Below are positions 23,788 through 32,339 of a stretch of DNA of 64,000 nt, one piece after another. The notes beneath the pieces are model-generated. The model did no database searches. It was not told the origin of the DNA and was given only the letters and a program-made list of their open reading frames with translations. The stretch covers positions 134,680-198,679 of the forward strand of contig DBFBGR010000002.1 of assembly GCA_048201935.1 (NCBI GenBank). Direction: 5' to 3'. The DNA is from MGBC124762 sp048201935. Lineage in GTDB: Bacteria; Bacillota; Clostridia; Oscillospirales; Oscillospiraceae. The position numbers and the translations under genes are program-made. Numbering within the stretch: the stretch's first letter is position 1; every line of letters starts with the position of its first letter.

Positions 23788-25131
23788 TCATTCTGTCATT
23801 CCAGCCTTGATGGCCTTCAGCGCGATGGCGCACTCCAGCCGTTTGCGCTCCAAAAGGCAGCCCACCTCATGGGGCACGGCGATGTCGCCGTTCACCGCCA
23901 GATTGGAGGCGCTGCACCCTCCGCTACAGTAGAACCGGGCCCAACAGGTCTTGCACTTCTCCCGGGTATAGATGTTGAGCCCGGCAAAGCGCTTGGCGAT
24001 CTCCCGGTCAAAGGTGCCGTCATAGAGGTTGCCGATGCGGTATTCGTCATTCCCCACAAATTGGTGGCAGGGGTAGATATCCCCGTCCGGGGTGATGGCT
24101 ACATACTCGCACCCTGCCCCGCAACCCCGCAGGCGTTTGATGACGCAAGGGCCTTGGGCCAGGTCTACGTTGAAGTGGAAGAAGTTGACCTCGGGGCGCT
24201 CTCGCAGCGCGGCCGCCAGCTTCTCATACTCGGCCTCGATGGCGGCCACGTCCTCCTCCCGGAGGGCCCAGGGCTTGTCCGCCTCGGACACCACCGGCTC
24301 CACCGACAGGTGCTTGAAGCCCAGGTCAGCGAAGTGGAGCACATCGGCGGCGAAGTCCAGGTTCTCCCGGGTGAAGGTGCCCCGGATATAGTAGTCCTTG
24401 GTCCCCCGCCCCGCCACCAGCTTCTGGAACTTGGGAACGATCACGTCGTAGCTCCCCTGCCCGTTGGGCGTAGGGCGCATATGGTCGTTGACCTCCTTGC
24501 GGCCATCCAGAGAGAGGACCACGTTGGACATCTCCCGGTTCACGTAGTCGATGATGTCGTCGTCCAGAAGGACGCCGTTGGTGGTGATGGTAAAGCGGAA
24601 GTTCTTGTCCTTCTCCTTCTCAATGCTCCGGGCGTACTCCACCATCTTTTTGACCGTGTCCATAGCCATCAGCGGCTCGCCGCCGAAGAAGTCCACCTCC
24701 AGGTTGCGCCGTTTGCCCGAACGCTCCACCACGAAGTCGATGGCCCGCTTGGCGGTCTCAAAGGACATGGTCATGCGCTTGCCGGTGCCGAAATCGCCGG
24801 TGGAGGCAAAGCAGTAGCGGCAGCGGAGGTTGCAGTCGTGGGACACATGGAGGCACAGGGCCTTGATGGGCGGCTCCTCCCCCAGATAGGCCATGGCGGG
24901 GGCATCGATGTAGCTGTCGTCGGTAAAGAGCAGCCCCGCGTCCGCAAGGCCCTTGAGCTCGTCCCAGGCCGGACCGGCATTTTCCGGCTTGGCGCTGAAG
25001 TCCGGGCTCTGGCCCTGGGTGGCGATGAGGTCGTTCAGCGTATCGTAGGCGGCCTTGTCCAGCACGTGGACGGCGCCGCTGTTCACGTCCACGGCGATGT
25101 GGACGCCCAGCGCTTCAAAGGTATGTACCAT
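23788..25131 (-). CDS. scfB: SCIFF peptide maturase, radical SAM/SPASM protein
   Basis: 447 residues. The radical SAM cluster motif CNLRCRYC has Cys 100, 104 and 107. The C-terminal SPASM domain (about 330-430) carries Cys ligands for two auxiliary [4Fe-4S] clusters (GCGAGCEY, CHQF, CKTCWARFYCSGGC). N-terminal residues 1-80 form the peptide-recognition (RRE-like) part. In characterised relatives it builds thioether cross-links between Cys and Thr of the SCIFF peptide, whose gene (25206-25355) lies just upstream. The two genes are separated by a perfect hairpin. The matured peptide's role is unknown in the literature I recall. Confidence 0.95.
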   Translation of the reverse strand: MVHTFEALGVHIAVDVNSGAVHVLDKAAYDTLNDLIATQGQSPDFSAKPENAGPAWDELKGLADAGLLFTDDSYIDAPAMAYLGEEPPIKALCLHVSHDCNLRCRYCFASTGDFGTGKRMTMSFETAKRAIDFVVERSGKRRNLEVDFFGGEPLMAMDTVKKMVEYARSIEKEKDKNFRFTITTNGVLLDDDIIDYVNREMSNVVLSLDGRKEVNDHMRPTPNGQGSYDVIVPKFQKLVAGRGTKDYYIRGTFTRENLDFAADVLHFADLGFKHLSVEPVVSEADKPWALREEDVAAIEAEYEKLAAALRERPEVNFFHFNVDLAQGPCVIKRLRGCGAGCEYVAITPDGDIYPCHQFVGNDEYRIGNLYDGTFDREIAKRFAGLNIYTREKCKTCWARFYCSGGCSASNLAVNGDIAVPHEVGCLLERKRLECAIALKAIKAGMTE

Positions 25132-25162
25132 GATTCCAATTCCTTTCTCCCAAAAGCATGGA

Positions 25163-25190
25163 AATGGGGTGGGCCCAGGCCCACCCCATT
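25163..25190 (-). promoter_or_regulatory. Perfect hairpin between SCIFF gene and maturase gene
   Basis: 13-base exact arms, AATGGGGTGGGCC (25163-25175) and GGCCCACCCCATT (25178-25190), around 2 bases. There is no T run after it on the minus strand (it reads TCCATGC). It may slow polymerase or protect the upstream mRNA so that precursor peptide is made in excess over the maturase. Confidence 0.7.
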
Positions 25191-25205
25191 CGACGCAGTG
25201 TGTGT

Positions 25206-25355
25206 TTAGCGGTTCTCCTCGTTCTCACACTTCTGGTTGGCCACGGTGCAGGAGGTCTTGCAGGCGGACTGGCAAGACGTTTGGCACTCGCCGCAGCCAC
25301 CGTGGGCGGCGCTCTTCTTGAGGGTAGCGCCGTTCAAGGTGCGGATATGCTCCAT
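25206..25355 (-). CDS. scfA: SCIFF ribosomal peptide precursor (six cysteines in forty-five)
   Basis: 49-residue peptide read directly from the sequence: start MEHIRTLNGATLKKSAAHGG, then cysteines at 21, 24, 28, 32, 36 and 43, with Thr/Ser between them, and the tail ending ENEENR. Six Cys within the last 29 residues and the conserved leader identify SCIFF. AGGAGG lies about 9 bases before ATG 25355. The radical SAM maturase is the next gene. Strong promoter at 25391-25419. Confidence 0.95.
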   Translation of the reverse strand: MEHIRTLNGATLKKSAAHGGCGECQTSCQSACKTSCTVANQKCENEENR

Positions 25356-25390
25356 TGGTTTTCCCTCCTCGTTTTCCTTGGTTGAGAGGG

Positions 25391-25419
25391 ATTATACCAC
25401 ACCTCGCTGGAAATTTCAA
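25391..25419 (-). promoter_or_regulatory. Promoter of scfA
   Basis: Minus strand TTGAAA (25414-25419), 17-base spacer, TATAAT (25391-25396) with TGG before the -10. It abuts the stop of the TIGR04086 gene. Confidence 0.85.
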
Positions 25420-25833
25420 TCACTTTCGCCGTTTTTTCTTGGGCCGGGCCCCAAAAAGCCCTGCCAGAGCCCCGCCGCAGAGGCAACCGCAGCCCAGAGG
25501 AAGGCCGCCCTCCTCGATGGCGACGCTCTTGTAGAGGATGAGGCCCACGCTCAGCAGGATCAAAAACAGCACCAGTCCCGTCAGCAATCCAACAATGAGA
25601 CTGCGGCCCTTACAGCGGCTCACCGCCGCCACACCGCCGGTGAGGCTGCCCAGCACACAGGCGCATACGCTCATTACGCCGGTATGCTCCCGGCTCAGCG
25701 TTCCCCGGGAGATCAGCAGCGCGCAAACAAAGAGGACCAGCAGACTGACCAACGCGGCCACCGCCGCGCCGATGAGCACCTGGGTCATACACCGCAGATA
25801 CCACATCCCCGGTTCCTCCTCCGGTTTTCCCAT
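25420..25833 (-). CDS. TIGR04086 family membrane protein
   Basis: 137-residue membrane protein with four hydrophobic segments, a Gly/Cys-rich last segment (LPLGCGCLCGGALAGLFG) and a basic tail PKKKRRK. Size, topology and position between yajC and the SCIFF gene match the TIGR04086 family found in SCIFF-containing Clostridia. Function is unknown. ATG 25833 has GGAGGGA upstream; an earlier TTG-type start is less likely. Confidence 0.8.
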   Translation of the reverse strand: MGKPEEEPGMWYLRCMTQVLIGAAVAALVSLLVLFVCALLISRGTLSREHTGVMSVCACVLGSLTGGVAAVSRCKGRSLIVGLLTGLVLFLILLSVGLILYKSVAIEEGGLPLGCGCLCGGALAGLFGARPKKKRRK

Positions 25834-25902
25834 AAAAAGTCCCTCCCTCCATGTCTTTAGCAAAGACTATGAAGAGAGGGACGAGTTTATGACAGGCTTG
25901 GC

Positions 25903-26181
25903 TTACTTTCCGTCCTCGCTGACCTGAGTGCCCTTGGTAGAGACAGCCCACTTGGTGAACTCGATGCGGACCCGGTCGGCGCCAGTCTCAATGACGATGG
26001 TGTTCTCCTTCACCGCGCAGATGGTACCCACGATGCCGCCGATGGTAGTGATCTCATCGCCTACGGCCAGGCTGTTGCGCATCTCGGTGGCCTGCTTTTT
26101 GCGCTTATTCTCCGGGCGAATGAGCATAAAGTACATCAGCGCCAGCATGGCGACCATCAAAATGATCATAGAAAAGTCCAT
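25903..26181 (-). CDS. yajC: Preprotein translocase subunit YajC
   Basis: 92-residue YajC: one N-terminal membrane helix (about 3-20), LIRPENKRKKQ, and the small domain GDEITTIGGIVGTICAV. It binds the SecDF part of the Sec translocon. ATG 26181 has AGGAGG about 8 bases upstream. It follows tgt at 97 bases in the conserved queA-tgt-yajC order; secDF is not in this window. Confidence 0.93.
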   Translation of the reverse strand: MDFSMIILMVAMLALMYFMLIRPENKRKKQATEMRNSLAVGDEITTIGGIVGTICAVKENTIVIETGADRVRIEFTKWAVSTKGTQVSEDGK

Positions 26182-26278
26182 AGTGTTACCTCCTGTGTGT
26201 TGGAACAAGTGAGATAATTATAGCCGCTTTTCCGCTTTTTGGCAAGAGGTTTTTTGCGAAGGGAAGGTCCGGCGCGTC

Positions 26279-27415
26279 TCAGCCGGGCAGTTTGCCGTCC
26301 AGTTTCTGGCTGTATTCCGCCCGGAAAGCCTCAAATTCGCCGTTATCCAGAGCTTGGCGAATACGCTCCATGAGGGTGTTATAGAAATAGAGATTGTGCA
26401 TCACCGCCAGGCGCATGGCCAGCATCTCCCCGGCGATGAAGAGATGGCGCAGATAGGCCCGGGAAAAGTGCTGGCAGACCGGACAGTGGCAGGCGGGGTC
26501 GATGGGCCGCTCGTCGGCCTTATACTTCTCGTTTTTGATGTTCAGCGCGCCCTCCCAGGTGTAGAGCTTGCCGTGGCGGGCGTTGCGGGCGGGCATGACG
26601 CAGTCGAAGAAGTCCACGCCCCGCCACACCGCCTCGATGATGTTGCCCGGCGTGCCCACGCCCATGAGGTAGCGAGGCTTATCCTTGGGCATGTGGGGCT
26701 CCACGGCGTCAATGACATCATACATGGTCTTGGTAGGTTCCCCCACCGCCAAACCGCCGATGGCATAGCCGTCGCAATCCAGCTTGGCGATCTCCTTCAT
26801 GTGCCAGACCCGAAGGTCGGGATAAACGCCCCCTTGGTTGATGCCAAAGAGCTGTTGTGCGGGATTGACGCAGCCCGGGGCGGCGTTGAGGGCGTCGTGC
26901 TTGGCCTTGCACCGCTCCAGCCAACGCAGGGTTCTCTCGCAGGAGGACTTTACATATTCATAGGTAGAGGGGTTCTCCACGCACTCGTCAAAGGCCATGG
27001 CCACGTCGCTGCCCAGGTTGGACTGGATGGTCATGGACTCCTCCGGGCCCATGAAGACTTTATGGCCGTCGATGTGGCTGGCGAAGGTAACGCCCTCTTC
27101 CTTAATGTCCCGCAACTGGGCCAGAGAGAAGACCTGGAAGCCGCCGGAGTCGGTAAGGATGGGGCCATCCCAGCGCATAAAGGCGTGGAGGCCGCCCATT
27201 TGGCGCACCAGCTCGTCCCCGGGCCGGAGATGGAGGTGATAGGTGTTGGAGAGCTCGATCTGACAGCCCAGGTCCTTGAGGTCCAGCGCGGACACCGCGC
27301 CCTTGATGGCCCCTTGGGTACCCACGTTCATAAAAACCGGGGTCTGGGCCGTACCGTGGGCGCAGGTAAAAACGCCCCGCCGGGCCCGTGTCTCGGTTTT
27401 CAGCACTTCAAACAC
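26279..27415 (-). CDS. tgt: tRNA-guanine transglycosylase (Tgt)
   Basis: 378-residue TIM-barrel enzyme swapping guanine 34 for preQ1 in GUN-anticodon tRNAs. Active-site Asp residues lie in LTDSGGFQVFSL and VMPARNARHG; the zinc site CHCPVCQHFSRAYLRHLF is at the C-terminal end. Length is normal for bacterial Tgt. It is followed by yajC and preceded by queA by 14 bases; together they make queuosine. Confidence 0.96.
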   Translation of the reverse strand: MFEVLKTETRARRGVFTCAHGTAQTPVFMNVGTQGAIKGAVSALDLKDLGCQIELSNTYHLHLRPGDELVRQMGGLHAFMRWDGPILTDSGGFQVFSLAQLRDIKEEGVTFASHIDGHKVFMGPEESMTIQSNLGSDVAMAFDECVENPSTYEYVKSSCERTLRWLERCKAKHDALNAAPGCVNPAQQLFGINQGGVYPDLRVWHMKEIAKLDCDGYAIGGLAVGEPTKTMYDVIDAVEPHMPKDKPRYLMGVGTPGNIIEAVWRGVDFFDCVMPARNARHGKLYTWEGALNIKNEKYKADERPIDPACHCPVCQHFSRAYLRHLFIAGEMLAMRLAVMHNLYFYNTLMERIRQALDNGEFEAFRAEYSQKLDGKLPG

Positions 27416-27429
27416 GCTTAAAAACCTCC

Positions 27430-28455
27430 TTACGAAATGAACATGGCGTCGCCAAAGGAGAAGAAGCGGTACTTCTCCCGCACTGCCTCGGCATAGGCCG
27501 CCAGCACGTTCTCCCGGCCCGCCAGAGCGGACACCAGCATGATGAGCGTGCTCTCAGGCAGGTGGAAGTTGGTCACCAGCGCGTCCAGCACCTTGAAGCG
27601 GTAGCCGGGATAGATATAGATGCCTGTCCAGCCGGAGCCAGCCTTCAGGGTCCCGTCCTCCCCCGCCCAGCTCTCTACCGTGCGACAAGAGGTGGTGCCC
27701 ACGCAGATGACCCGGCCACCGTCTCGCTTGGCAGCGTTGACCATGTCGGCGGTCTCCTGGGGCACGGTGCAAAACTCCTTGTGCATCTCGTGGTCCTCCA
27801 GATCCTCCTCGCCCACAGGTCGGAAGGTCCCCAGGCCCACATGGAGGGTCACATAGCAGACTTTTATACCCATATCCTCGAGCTGGGCCAAGAGCTCTTT
27901 GGTGAAATGGAGCCCCGCCGTGGGGGCGGCGGCGGAGCCAGTCTCCTTGGAGTAGACGGTCTGGTAGCGCTCCCGGTCCTGGAGTTCGGCCTTGATATAG
28001 GGCGGCAGGGGCATTTTGCCCAGCCGCTCCAGCACCTCCAGAAAGATACCGTCGTAGTGGAATTTCACCAGGCGGTTGCCGTCGGGCAAAACCTCTGCAA
28101 TTTCGGCGGTGAGCTCGCCGTCGCCAAAGACCACCTGAGCGCCCTCGCGGAGCTTGCGGCCCGGGCGCACCAGGCACTCCCAGGTCTTGTCGCCCTTGTC
28201 GGTGAGCAGTAGCACCTCGCACGCGCCGCCGCCAGGCTGACGGTGGCCGATGAGCCGTGCAGGCAGGACCCGGGAATCGTTGAGCACCAGGCAGTCGCCG
28301 GGCTTCAAATAGCTGGGCAGGTCGTAAAAATGGGCATGGCCCACCGCCCCGGTGGCCTTATCCAAAGTCATCAGGCGGGAGCCATCCCGGCGCTCCAGAG
28401 GCGTTTGGGCAATAAGCTCAGGAGGTAGATCGTAGTAAAAATCGGAGGTTTTCAA
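27430..28455 (-). CDS. queA: S-adenosylmethionine:tRNA ribosyltransferase-isomerase
   Basis: 341-residue QueA converting preQ1-tRNA to epoxyqueuosine-tRNA with SAM. Family motifs: FYYDLPPELIAQTPLERRDGSRLM start, HFYDLPSYLKPGDCLVLNDSRVLPARL, TAGLHFTKELL and TNFHLPESTLIMLVSA. Stop is 14 bases before tgt; start is 15 bases after the spoIID-like gene. Confidence 0.96.
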   Translation of the reverse strand: MKTSDFYYDLPPELIAQTPLERRDGSRLMTLDKATGAVGHAHFYDLPSYLKPGDCLVLNDSRVLPARLIGHRQPGGGACEVLLLTDKGDKTWECLVRPGRKLREGAQVVFGDGELTAEIAEVLPDGNRLVKFHYDGIFLEVLERLGKMPLPPYIKAELQDRERYQTVYSKETGSAAAPTAGLHFTKELLAQLEDMGIKVCYVTLHVGLGTFRPVGEEDLEDHEMHKEFCTVPQETADMVNAAKRDGGRVICVGTTSCRTVESWAGEDGTLKAGSGWTGIYIYPGYRFKVLDALVTNFHLPESTLIMLVSALAGRENVLAAYAEAVREKYRFFSFGDAMFIS

Positions 28456-28470
28456 GCTACTTTTAGCTCC

Positions 28471-30150
28471 TTACTGGATGGTGATGTCGGTATAGTAGAA
28501 GTTCAAAATATCCTGGTAGCCAAAGCCCTGCTTGGCCATGGCGTAGGCGCCCCACTGGCTCATGCCCACATTGTGGCCCCAGCCGGTGCCGTTGAAGGTG
28601 AAGACCTTCTCTCCCCCACTACTCTGGCCCTGGAGGGGAACAAGGTTTTGAACGCCGCTGGGGGTGACCACGTAACTCTCCTGGCCCAGGGCCGCCACCG
28701 CGCCCGAGCCGTCGATAGCGTAGAGCCCGTCCAGGCTGGGGGCGTTGGTCGCTCCGGCGATGGCGTAGCCGCCGGCCTGGGCGCCGCCGGAGGCGGTGAC
28801 GGAGAAGCGGATGGAGTTCAGGTTGAAGAAACCGCGGATCTTGTCGCGGTCATAGGTGTAGTTCTTGCTGCCCGTATCGTTGACAGTGTGGATGGTGACG
28901 GCAATGACGTTGCCTGTGGGGCTGAGCTTGGTGGTGATATCGGTGATCCCCGTGCAGAGATAGCCCTTGTCGTTGAGCTTTTTCAGGATCTCCGCCTCGG
29001 TCCAGGTCTTGGTCCAGCGGTAGTAGGATAGCTGGGACTTGGTCATAAACTGGGCCGCGTATTCCTCGTAGGGGTCGATCTTACCCTTTAGATAGGAATT
29101 GTCTGTGCCCCAGACGTTTTTACTGTCCTCGCTGGCGCCGCCGTTGCTGGAATAGTATACCGCCTCGATGCGCTTGCCATTGTAATAGAGCATCTGCCCC
29201 ACTGTCTCGTCCACAGCCTGGTTGCTGCTGTCCCCTACTCCTGCCGCGCCCTTGTAGGCTTGGCAACAAACAGTGGGACACAGGTCAAAGTGCTGTCCGG
29301 CATGGGTCGGGCGGGAACCGCCGGCATAGGTCCGGGCGCACACCGCCTGGGCCTTCAGGGCCTCCAGGGGCCAGGAGTTACTCATCTCGTAGGGCACCAC
29401 GCACTTGACGTAGTCCTCCAGCTCGATCATATTAACCACGGTGGACTCACCGCCACCGATGCGCTCAAAGCGAAAACCGCCGTAGCAACTGAGCTTTTCG
29501 TTATAAACGGCGACGGGCTTCTCGCCTTCTCCTGCCAGGGGCAGCACGCCAAAGGCGCCGCCCTCGCCGTCAATGTCCGCGTCGAACTGGAACAGGATCT
29601 TCGTCGAGCCTGTGGGCACCACGCTATAACCGTAGCCGCTGGTCTCGCCTAGGGTCCCTCCCACAGCGTCGGCAGCTTCCTGGGCGGCGGCGCGGCGGTT
29701 ATAGGACCCGGCACGGACATAGTATGTACCCTTCACCCAGGCCACAAAGCCGCCCTCCACCGTTTCGGCGGTGGCCTGGGCGGAGGAGAAGTCAGCGTAC
29801 TGACCGGGGAGCTGGACGTGGAAGCAGCCCACCGTGCCACGGCCCGCGTCGGAATAGCTGTAGCCGCCTGAGCTAGTGAGATACTGATTCTGGGTGATGA
29901 GGACGCTGATCTTGGCCTCGGTGGTCCAGCCCAGGGCCACAAACTGCCGCTGTGCGTCGTAGTAGCCCAGATTGTAGCCCCAGCCGGACTTGTTACGCAA
30001 ACTGGCCGCCGCTACGCGGGTATCCGAACTACTGGTTTTATAGGAGAGGCCGATGCGCCGGATGGTCTCCCCCGCCGCTTGGGCCCGAAGGGGCAGCAGC
30101 GGAGCCAGCATCAAGGCCAGAACCAACAGGATCGACAGTTTTTTCTTCAT
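28471..30150 (-). CDS. SpoIID/LytB domain protein
   Basis: 559 residues: signal peptide (about 1-27), an N-terminal region with a SPOR-like stretch (about 125-160, FVAWVKGTYYVRAGSYNR), then a SpoIID domain (about 210-460) with VVPYEMSNSWPLEALKAQAV and SSNGGASEDSKNVWG, and the C-terminal GTGWGHNVGMSQWGAYAMA. SpoIID-type domains are peptidoglycan lytic transglycosylases acting on denuded glycan. This gene could serve engulfment or general wall turnover. ATG 30150 has GGAG upstream; TTG 30162 is an alternative. It heads the queA-tgt-yajC unit. Confidence 0.9.
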   Translation of the reverse strand: MKKKLSILLVLALMLAPLLPLRAQAAGETIRRIGLSYKTSSSDTRVAAASLRNKSGWGYNLGYYDAQRQFVALGWTTEAKISVLITQNQYLTSSGGYSYSDAGRGTVGCFHVQLPGQYADFSSAQATAETVEGGFVAWVKGTYYVRAGSYNRRAAAQEAADAVGGTLGETSGYGYSVVPTGSTKILFQFDADIDGEGGAFGVLPLAGEGEKPVAVYNEKLSCYGGFRFERIGGGESTVVNMIELEDYVKCVVPYEMSNSWPLEALKAQAVCARTYAGGSRPTHAGQHFDLCPTVCCQAYKGAAGVGDSSNQAVDETVGQMLYYNGKRIEAVYYSSNGGASEDSKNVWGTDNSYLKGKIDPYEEYAAQFMTKSQLSYYRWTKTWTEAEILKKLNDKGYLCTGITDITTKLSPTGNVIAVTIHTVNDTGSKNYTYDRDKIRGFFNLNSIRFSVTASGGAQAGGYAIAGATNAPSLDGLYAIDGSGAVAALGQESYVVTPSGVQNLVPLQGQSSGGEKVFTFNGTGWGHNVGMSQWGAYAMAKQGFGYQDILNFYYTDITIQ

Positions 30151-30179
30151 AGGAGGCTCCAATCTGTATCAATGAAAAA

Positions 30180-30208
30180 TTGACACCGGGGGAAAGGTGT
30201 GCTAACAT
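30180..30208 (+). promoter_or_regulatory. Promoter of asd-dapA-dapB
   Basis: TTGACA (30180-30185), 17-base spacer, TAACAT (30203-30208). It leaves a leader of about 105 bases with inverted repeats but no recognisable lysine riboswitch. Confidence 0.75.
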
Positions 30209-30318
30209 TAGCAGAGTATTGCTGTCACTTATTATACTGGGTCGGGCGACTGTTTTCAACGGTTTTTTGCAAAAGCCGACAGGAAATCCTTTCCCGGGCC
30301 ATCAAGGAGGTCAACAAG

Positions 30319-31407
30319 ATGGAAAAGTATCAAGTGGGCGTGGTGGGCGCCACAGGCATGGTGGGCCAGCGCTTCATCACGCTTCTGGCGGGTCACCCCT
30401 GGTTCCAGCTCAAGGTGGTGGCGGCCAGCGCCCGCTCCGCCGGCAAGCGCTACGAGGACGCCGTGGGCGCTAAATGGGCCATGGACGTGCCCATCCCCGC
30501 CGAGGCCAAGGACCTGGTCGTCATGAACGCCACCGAGGACGTGGACAAGATCGCCGCTCAGGTGGACTTCATCTTCTGCGCGGTGGATATGAAAAAGGAC
30601 GAGATCCGGGCCCTGGAGGAGCGCTACGCCAAGGCTGAGTGCCCCGTGGTGTCCAACAACTCCGCCCACCGCTGGACCGACGACGTGCCCATGGTCATCC
30701 CCGAGGTCAACCCCGACCACATCAAGGTCATCGACGCCCAGAGAAAACGCCTGGGCACCAAGCGCGGCTTCATCGCCGTCAAATCCAACTGCTCCATCCA
30801 GAGCTACGTCCCCGCCCTCTCTCCCCTGCGGCAGTTCGGCATCACCAAGGTCCTGGCCTGCACCTACCAGGCCATCTCCGGCGCGGGCAAGACCTTCGAG
30901 ACCTGGCCCGAGATGGTGGATAACCTCATCCCCTACATCGGCGGCGAGGAGGAGAAGTCCGAGCAGGAGCCCCTGAAGGTCTGGGGCACGGTGGAAAACG
31001 GCGTCATCAAGCCCGCCCAGTCCCCCGCCATCACCGCCCAGTGTCTGCGGGTGCCCGTTTCTAACGGCCACACCGCCGCCGTCTTCGTCAGCTTCGAGAA
31101 GAAGCCCACCGAGGACGAGATGAAGGCCATTTGGGCTTCCTTCCGGGGCCGGGCCCAGGAGCTGGAGCTGCCCACCGCCCCCAAGCAGTTTATCCACTAC
31201 TTTGAGGAGCCCGACCGGCCCCAGGCCAAGCTGGACCGTGAGCTGGAGGGCGGCATGGCTGTCAGCGTGGGTCGTCTTCGTCCCGACACCCAGTATGACT
31301 ACAAGTTCGTCTCCCTGTCCCACAATACTCTCCGCGGCGCCGCCGGCGGCGGCGTGCTGCTGGCAGAGCTGCTCTGCGCCGAGGGCTACATCGACCATAA
31401 GGCCTAA
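30319..31407 (+). CDS. asd: Aspartate-semialdehyde dehydrogenase
   Basis: 362-residue enzyme reducing aspartyl phosphate to the semialdehyde at the head of lysine/threonine/methionine synthesis. NADP motif GVVGATGMVGQRF at about 6-18; catalytic C158 in VKSNCSIQSY; QAISGAGKTFETWPEM. The long, archaeal/fungal-like form (not the short E. coli type). ATG 30319 has AAGGAGG 8 bases upstream; the frame extends to 30199 but that is promoter and leader. First gene of asd-dapA-dapB. Confidence 0.95.
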   Translation: MEKYQVGVVGATGMVGQRFITLLAGHPWFQLKVVAASARSAGKRYEDAVGAKWAMDVPIPAEAKDLVVMNATEDVDKIAAQVDFIFCAVDMKKDEIRALEERYAKAECPVVSNNSAHRWTDDVPMVIPEVNPDHIKVIDAQRKRLGTKRGFIAVKSNCSIQSYVPALSPLRQFGITKVLACTYQAISGAGKTFETWPEMVDNLIPYIGGEEEKSEQEPLKVWGTVENGVIKPAQSPAITAQCLRVPVSNGHTAAVFVSFEKKPTEDEMKAIWASFRGRAQELELPTAPKQFIHYFEEPDRPQAKLDRELEGGMAVSVGRLRPDTQYDYKFVSLSHNTLRGAAGGGVLLAELLCAEGYIDHKA

Positions 31408-31427
31408 GTTTGAAAGGAGTCACTGCT

Positions 31428-32315
31428 ATGCGTAATCCTGTCTTTACCGGGACCTGCACCGCCATCGTCACCCCCTTTGACCAGCACGGGGCGGTGAATT
31501 TCGACGCCTTTGGCCGCCTTTTGGACGACCAGATCGCCCGGGGCGTGGACGCCATCTGCATCTGCGGCACCACCGGCGAGTCCTCTACCCTCTCCATCCG
31601 TGAGCACGTGGCCGTGGTGGAGTACGGCGTCAAGCGCATCGCCGGCCGGGTGAAGGTGGTGGCCGGCGCGGGCAGTAACGACACCTCCGCCGCCGTCTAC
31701 CTCTCCCAGCACGCCCAGGACTCCGGCGCGGACGCGCTGCTACTGGTGACGCCCTACTACAACAAGACCACCCAGGGCGGCCTGATCCGCCACTACGAGT
31801 ACATTGCCGACCGTGTAGACATCCCCATGATCCTCTACAACGTGCCCAGCCGCACCGGCGTGTCCTTTACCGCAGAGACCTATAAGACCTTGGCGCAGAA
31901 CCCCAAGATCAACGGCGTGAAGGAGGCCAGCGGCAACTTCTCCCTTCTGGCCCACGCCCTGTCCATCTGCCCCGACGACTTCTACTTCTGGTCGGGCAAC
32001 GACGACCAGGTGGTGCCCATGATGAGCATGGGGGCCAAGGGCGTGATCTCGGTGCTGTCCAACATCGCCCCGGAGGCTATGGTAAAGATGTCCCACCTGT
32101 GCCTGGACAGCCAGTTCACCGAGGCCGCCAAGCTGCAGTTGGAGTACATGGAGCTCATCGACGCCCTCTTCTGCGAGGTCAACCCCATCCCCGTCAAGAC
32201 CGCGCTGAACCTCTTGGGCGTGGAGGCTGGGCCACTGCGCCTGCCCCTTTGCGAGATGTCGGAGAAGAATCTGGGGACGCTGAAGGCCGCCATGGCGGAT
32301 ATGCGCCTCCTCTAA
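31428..32315 (+). CDS. dapA: 4-hydroxy-tetrahydrodipicolinate synthase
   Basis: 295-residue TIM-barrel Schiff-base aldolase joining aspartate semialdehyde and pyruvate. Motifs: GTTGESSTLS, the tyrosine-bearing LYNVPSRTGV, and catalytic Lys in INGVKEASGN. ATG 31428 has AAAGGAG upstream (an earlier in-frame TTG at 31410 is unlikely). It lies 20 bases after asd and 24 before dapB. Its product leads to diaminopimelate for the wall, dipicolinate for spores, and lysine. Confidence 0.96.
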   Translation: MRNPVFTGTCTAIVTPFDQHGAVNFDAFGRLLDDQIARGVDAICICGTTGESSTLSIREHVAVVEYGVKRIAGRVKVVAGAGSNDTSAAVYLSQHAQDSGADALLLVTPYYNKTTQGGLIRHYEYIADRVDIPMILYNVPSRTGVSFTAETYKTLAQNPKINGVKEASGNFSLLAHALSICPDDFYFWSGNDDQVVPMMSMGAKGVISVLSNIAPEAMVKMSHLCLDSQFTEAAKLQLEYMELIDALFCEVNPIPVKTALNLLGVEAGPLRLPLCEMSEKNLGTLKAAMADMRLL

Positions 32316-32339
32316 GCCAGAGAAAGGACCGATGCACCG

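Noticed and set aside
30186..30318. Lysine riboswitch upstream of asd-dapA-dapB
   Set aside because: The leader is only about 105 bases and lacks the conserved lysine riboswitch core; only simple inverted repeats are seen.
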